6,163 nt of DNA from an uncultured Lentisphaeria bacterium (GTDB lineage Bacteria; Verrucomicrobiota; Lentisphaeria; Victivallales; Victivallaceae): NCBI GenBank assembly GCA_903821255.1, contig CAIJKT010000174.1:1-6163 (forward strand), read 5' to 3'. The number at the start of each line of letters is the position of its first letter. The first letter of the stretch is position 1. The translations under genes were made by a program, and so were the position numbers. Under the pieces are notes generated by a model. The model ran no database searches, was not told the origin of the DNA, and saw only the letters and a list, made by a program, of their open reading frames with translations. This document shows positions 6,147 to 6,163 of the stretch, one piece after another.

Positions 6147-6163
6147 TGGTCGGAGCGAGAGGA
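6147..6163 (-). tRNA. tRNA 3' end with encoded CCA, probably tRNA-Pro (cut by window edge)
   Basis: The minus strand ends in TCCTCTCGCTCCGACCA. This fits the last T-loop base, the 3' side of the T stem (CCTCT), the 3' acceptor strand (CGCTCCG), discriminator A73 and a genomically encoded CCA. The first base pair would be C1-G72 with A73, a combination typical of bacterial tRNA-Pro. The anticodon lies outside the window, so the identity is an inference from the acceptor end. A possible terminator follows at 6113-6134. Confidence 0.72.

Overview
This looks like chromosomal DNA from a Gram-negative bacterium with intermediate base composition. A family 9 (heptosyltransferase-type) glycosyltransferase implies a lipopolysaccharide-like envelope. 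The mix of genes would suit a Lentisphaerae/PVC-type organism, but that placement is a guess from general style; nothing in the window proves it.

Layout. (1) Positions 1-696 (+): the back part of a calcineurin-like metallophosphoesterase. The left edge of the window cuts it, and one in-frame TAA at 310-312, just before the GHSH metal-binding motif, splits it. (2) Positions 761-4661 (+): a compact four-gene run. It encodes a family 9 glycosyltransferase, a secreted protein of unknown function with a Lys/Pro/Glu hexapeptide-repeat tail, methylthioribose-1-phosphate isomerase (mtnA), and a dolichol-phosphate-mannose-synthase-like family 2 glycosyltransferase. Junctions of -17, +28 and -4 nt, each start with its own Shine-Dalgarno sequence, point to one transcript. 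(3) Positions 4662-4854: a non-coding gap with two perfect hairpins and a short direct repeat. (4) Positions 4855-5517 (+): a membrane-anchored Sel1-repeat protein. (5) Positions 5518-6163: a minus-strand region. It holds a HicB-family antitoxin gene interrupted by one in-frame TAG, a non-coding stretch with a near-consensus sigma-70 promoter and short palindromes, a small intrinsic terminator, and the 3' end of a tRNA, probably tRNA-Pro, cut by the right edge.

How the genes fit together. The two glycosyltransferases and the secreted protein suggest cell-envelope or glycan work. MtnA belongs to methionine salvage and is the odd one out; no other salvage enzyme is visible here. The most unusual point is that genes at both ends each carry one clean nonsense codon in an otherwise well-preserved frame. 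I saw no CRISPR array, insertion sequence, rRNA or clearly new system. The best leads are the two interrupted genes and the promoter-bearing stretch between the orphan hicB and the tRNA.
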